This document shows, piece after piece, positions 63,810 through 64,000 of a stretch of DNA of 64,000 nt (the stretch's first letter is position 1; each line of letters begins with the position of its first letter). Where the stretch lies: positions 62,001-126,000 of the forward strand of contig NZ_JACHHP010000006.1 of NCBI RefSeq assembly GCF_014202825.1. The letters run 5' to 3'. Both the position numbers and the translations under genes were made by a program. The DNA comes from Chiayiivirga flava (GTDB taxonomy: Bacteria; Pseudomonadota; Gammaproteobacteria; Xanthomonadales; Xanthomonadaceae). The notes under the pieces were generated by a model. It searched no databases. It was not told the origin of the DNA and saw only the letters and a list, made by a program, of their open reading frames with translations.

Positions 63810-64000
63810 CAACCGATGCGCACGCGCTCGCCGCCGGCGTGCGCGACCACCCGGCCGATGCTCCAGTGCGGCAGGCCGTGCGCGAGCAACGCCGCGCCGA
63901 CGGTCGGCGCATCCTCCGGCGACACCACCAGCACGAAGCCGATGCCGCAGTTGAAGGTGCGCCACATCTCGTGCGGCGCCACCGCGCCTTCGCGCTGCAG
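63809..64000 (-). CDS. purM: Phosphoribosylformylglycinamidine cyclo-ligase (C-terminal part)
   Basis: The last 63 residues of PurM (AIR synthetase), the step after PurL in purine synthesis. The frame reads EMWRTFNCGIGFVLVV, the conserved FNCG-x-G segment of the C-terminal ATPase-like domain, then GLPHWSIGRVVAHAGG to the stop. The 5' end lies beyond base 64000. It heads the purM-purN-DUF3108 operon. Confidence 0.93.
   Translation of the reverse strand: MQREGAVAPHEMWRTFNCGIGFVLVVSPEDAPTVGAALLAHGLPHWSIGRVVAHAGGERVRIG

Overview
The window is high-GC DNA, densely packed and almost wholly chromosomal housekeeping in character. Gene content, gene order and protein style point to a gammaproteobacterium of the order Lysobacterales (Xanthomonadales), probably close to the Rhodanobacteraceae. 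Supporting signs are the fabD-fabG-acpP-fabF-pabB-mltG-tmk-holB-pilZ run, purM-purN followed by a DUF3108 gene, an OxyR with Cys199 and Cys208 at the textbook positions, REP-type repeats of the xanthomonad kind, and secreted proteins carrying a short GDGFE-like tail. The species assignment is inference from recall; no database search was possible.

Layout. 1-2.4 kb: 3' part of an old yellow enzyme gene, ohr, and a secreted Sel1-like protein. 2.47-6.1 kb: a complete tRNA-Leu(CAG) unit on the minus strand (promoter, gene, terminator), then rnr and rlmB. 6.1-8.3 kb: a repeat-filled gap, an acyltransferase-3 gene and a converging fatty acid hydroxylase gene that overlap at their 3' ends. 8.4-15 kb: rnt, htpG behind a sigma-32-type promoter, and a tightly overlapped minus-strand operon (enoyl-CoA hydratase, CxxC protein, nth, recQ). 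15-24 kb: an FKBP, a DUF1289 protein, a NUDIX hydrolase, sseA, a periplasmic binding protein/OmpA fusion, an enoyl-CoA isomerase, a DUF4139 protein, a PCu(A)C copper chaperone, a 0.65 kb repeat array and a class III aminotransferase with a palindromic leader.

24.3-29.7 kb: a five-gene plus-strand operon with an ABC exporter (ATPase and permease), an amidohydrolase-CIA30 fusion and a DesK/DesR-like two-component system. 29.8-38.2 kb: fatty acid synthesis genes running into folate, cell-wall, DNA-replication and pilus genes. 38.2-45.6 kb: accessory secreted proteins (alpha/beta hydrolase, a GTWFDP-domain protein, a beta-propeller-like protein, a beta-helix protein) around sdaA and a small glutaredoxin-like gene.

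45.8-50.9 kb: two related membrane GTPases flanking a yceI-cytochrome b561-yceI set. The second GTPase and the yceI/b561 genes form one overlapped operon. 51.1-55.7 kb: a large hybrid sensor kinase with a beta-propeller sensor, then oxyR. 55.8-56.1 kb: a repeat element with terminal inverted repeats. 56.3-64 kb: a DUF1800/DUF1501 export pair, an M1 aminopeptidase, and DUF3108-purN-purM on the minus strand, with purM running off the end.

No phage, plasmid, CRISPR, toxin or intact insertion sequence was seen. The most unusual content is the two REP-derived tandem arrays, the GTPase-YceI-b561 operon, the amidohydrolase-ABC-DesKR operon, and the short tail motif shared by secreted proteins.
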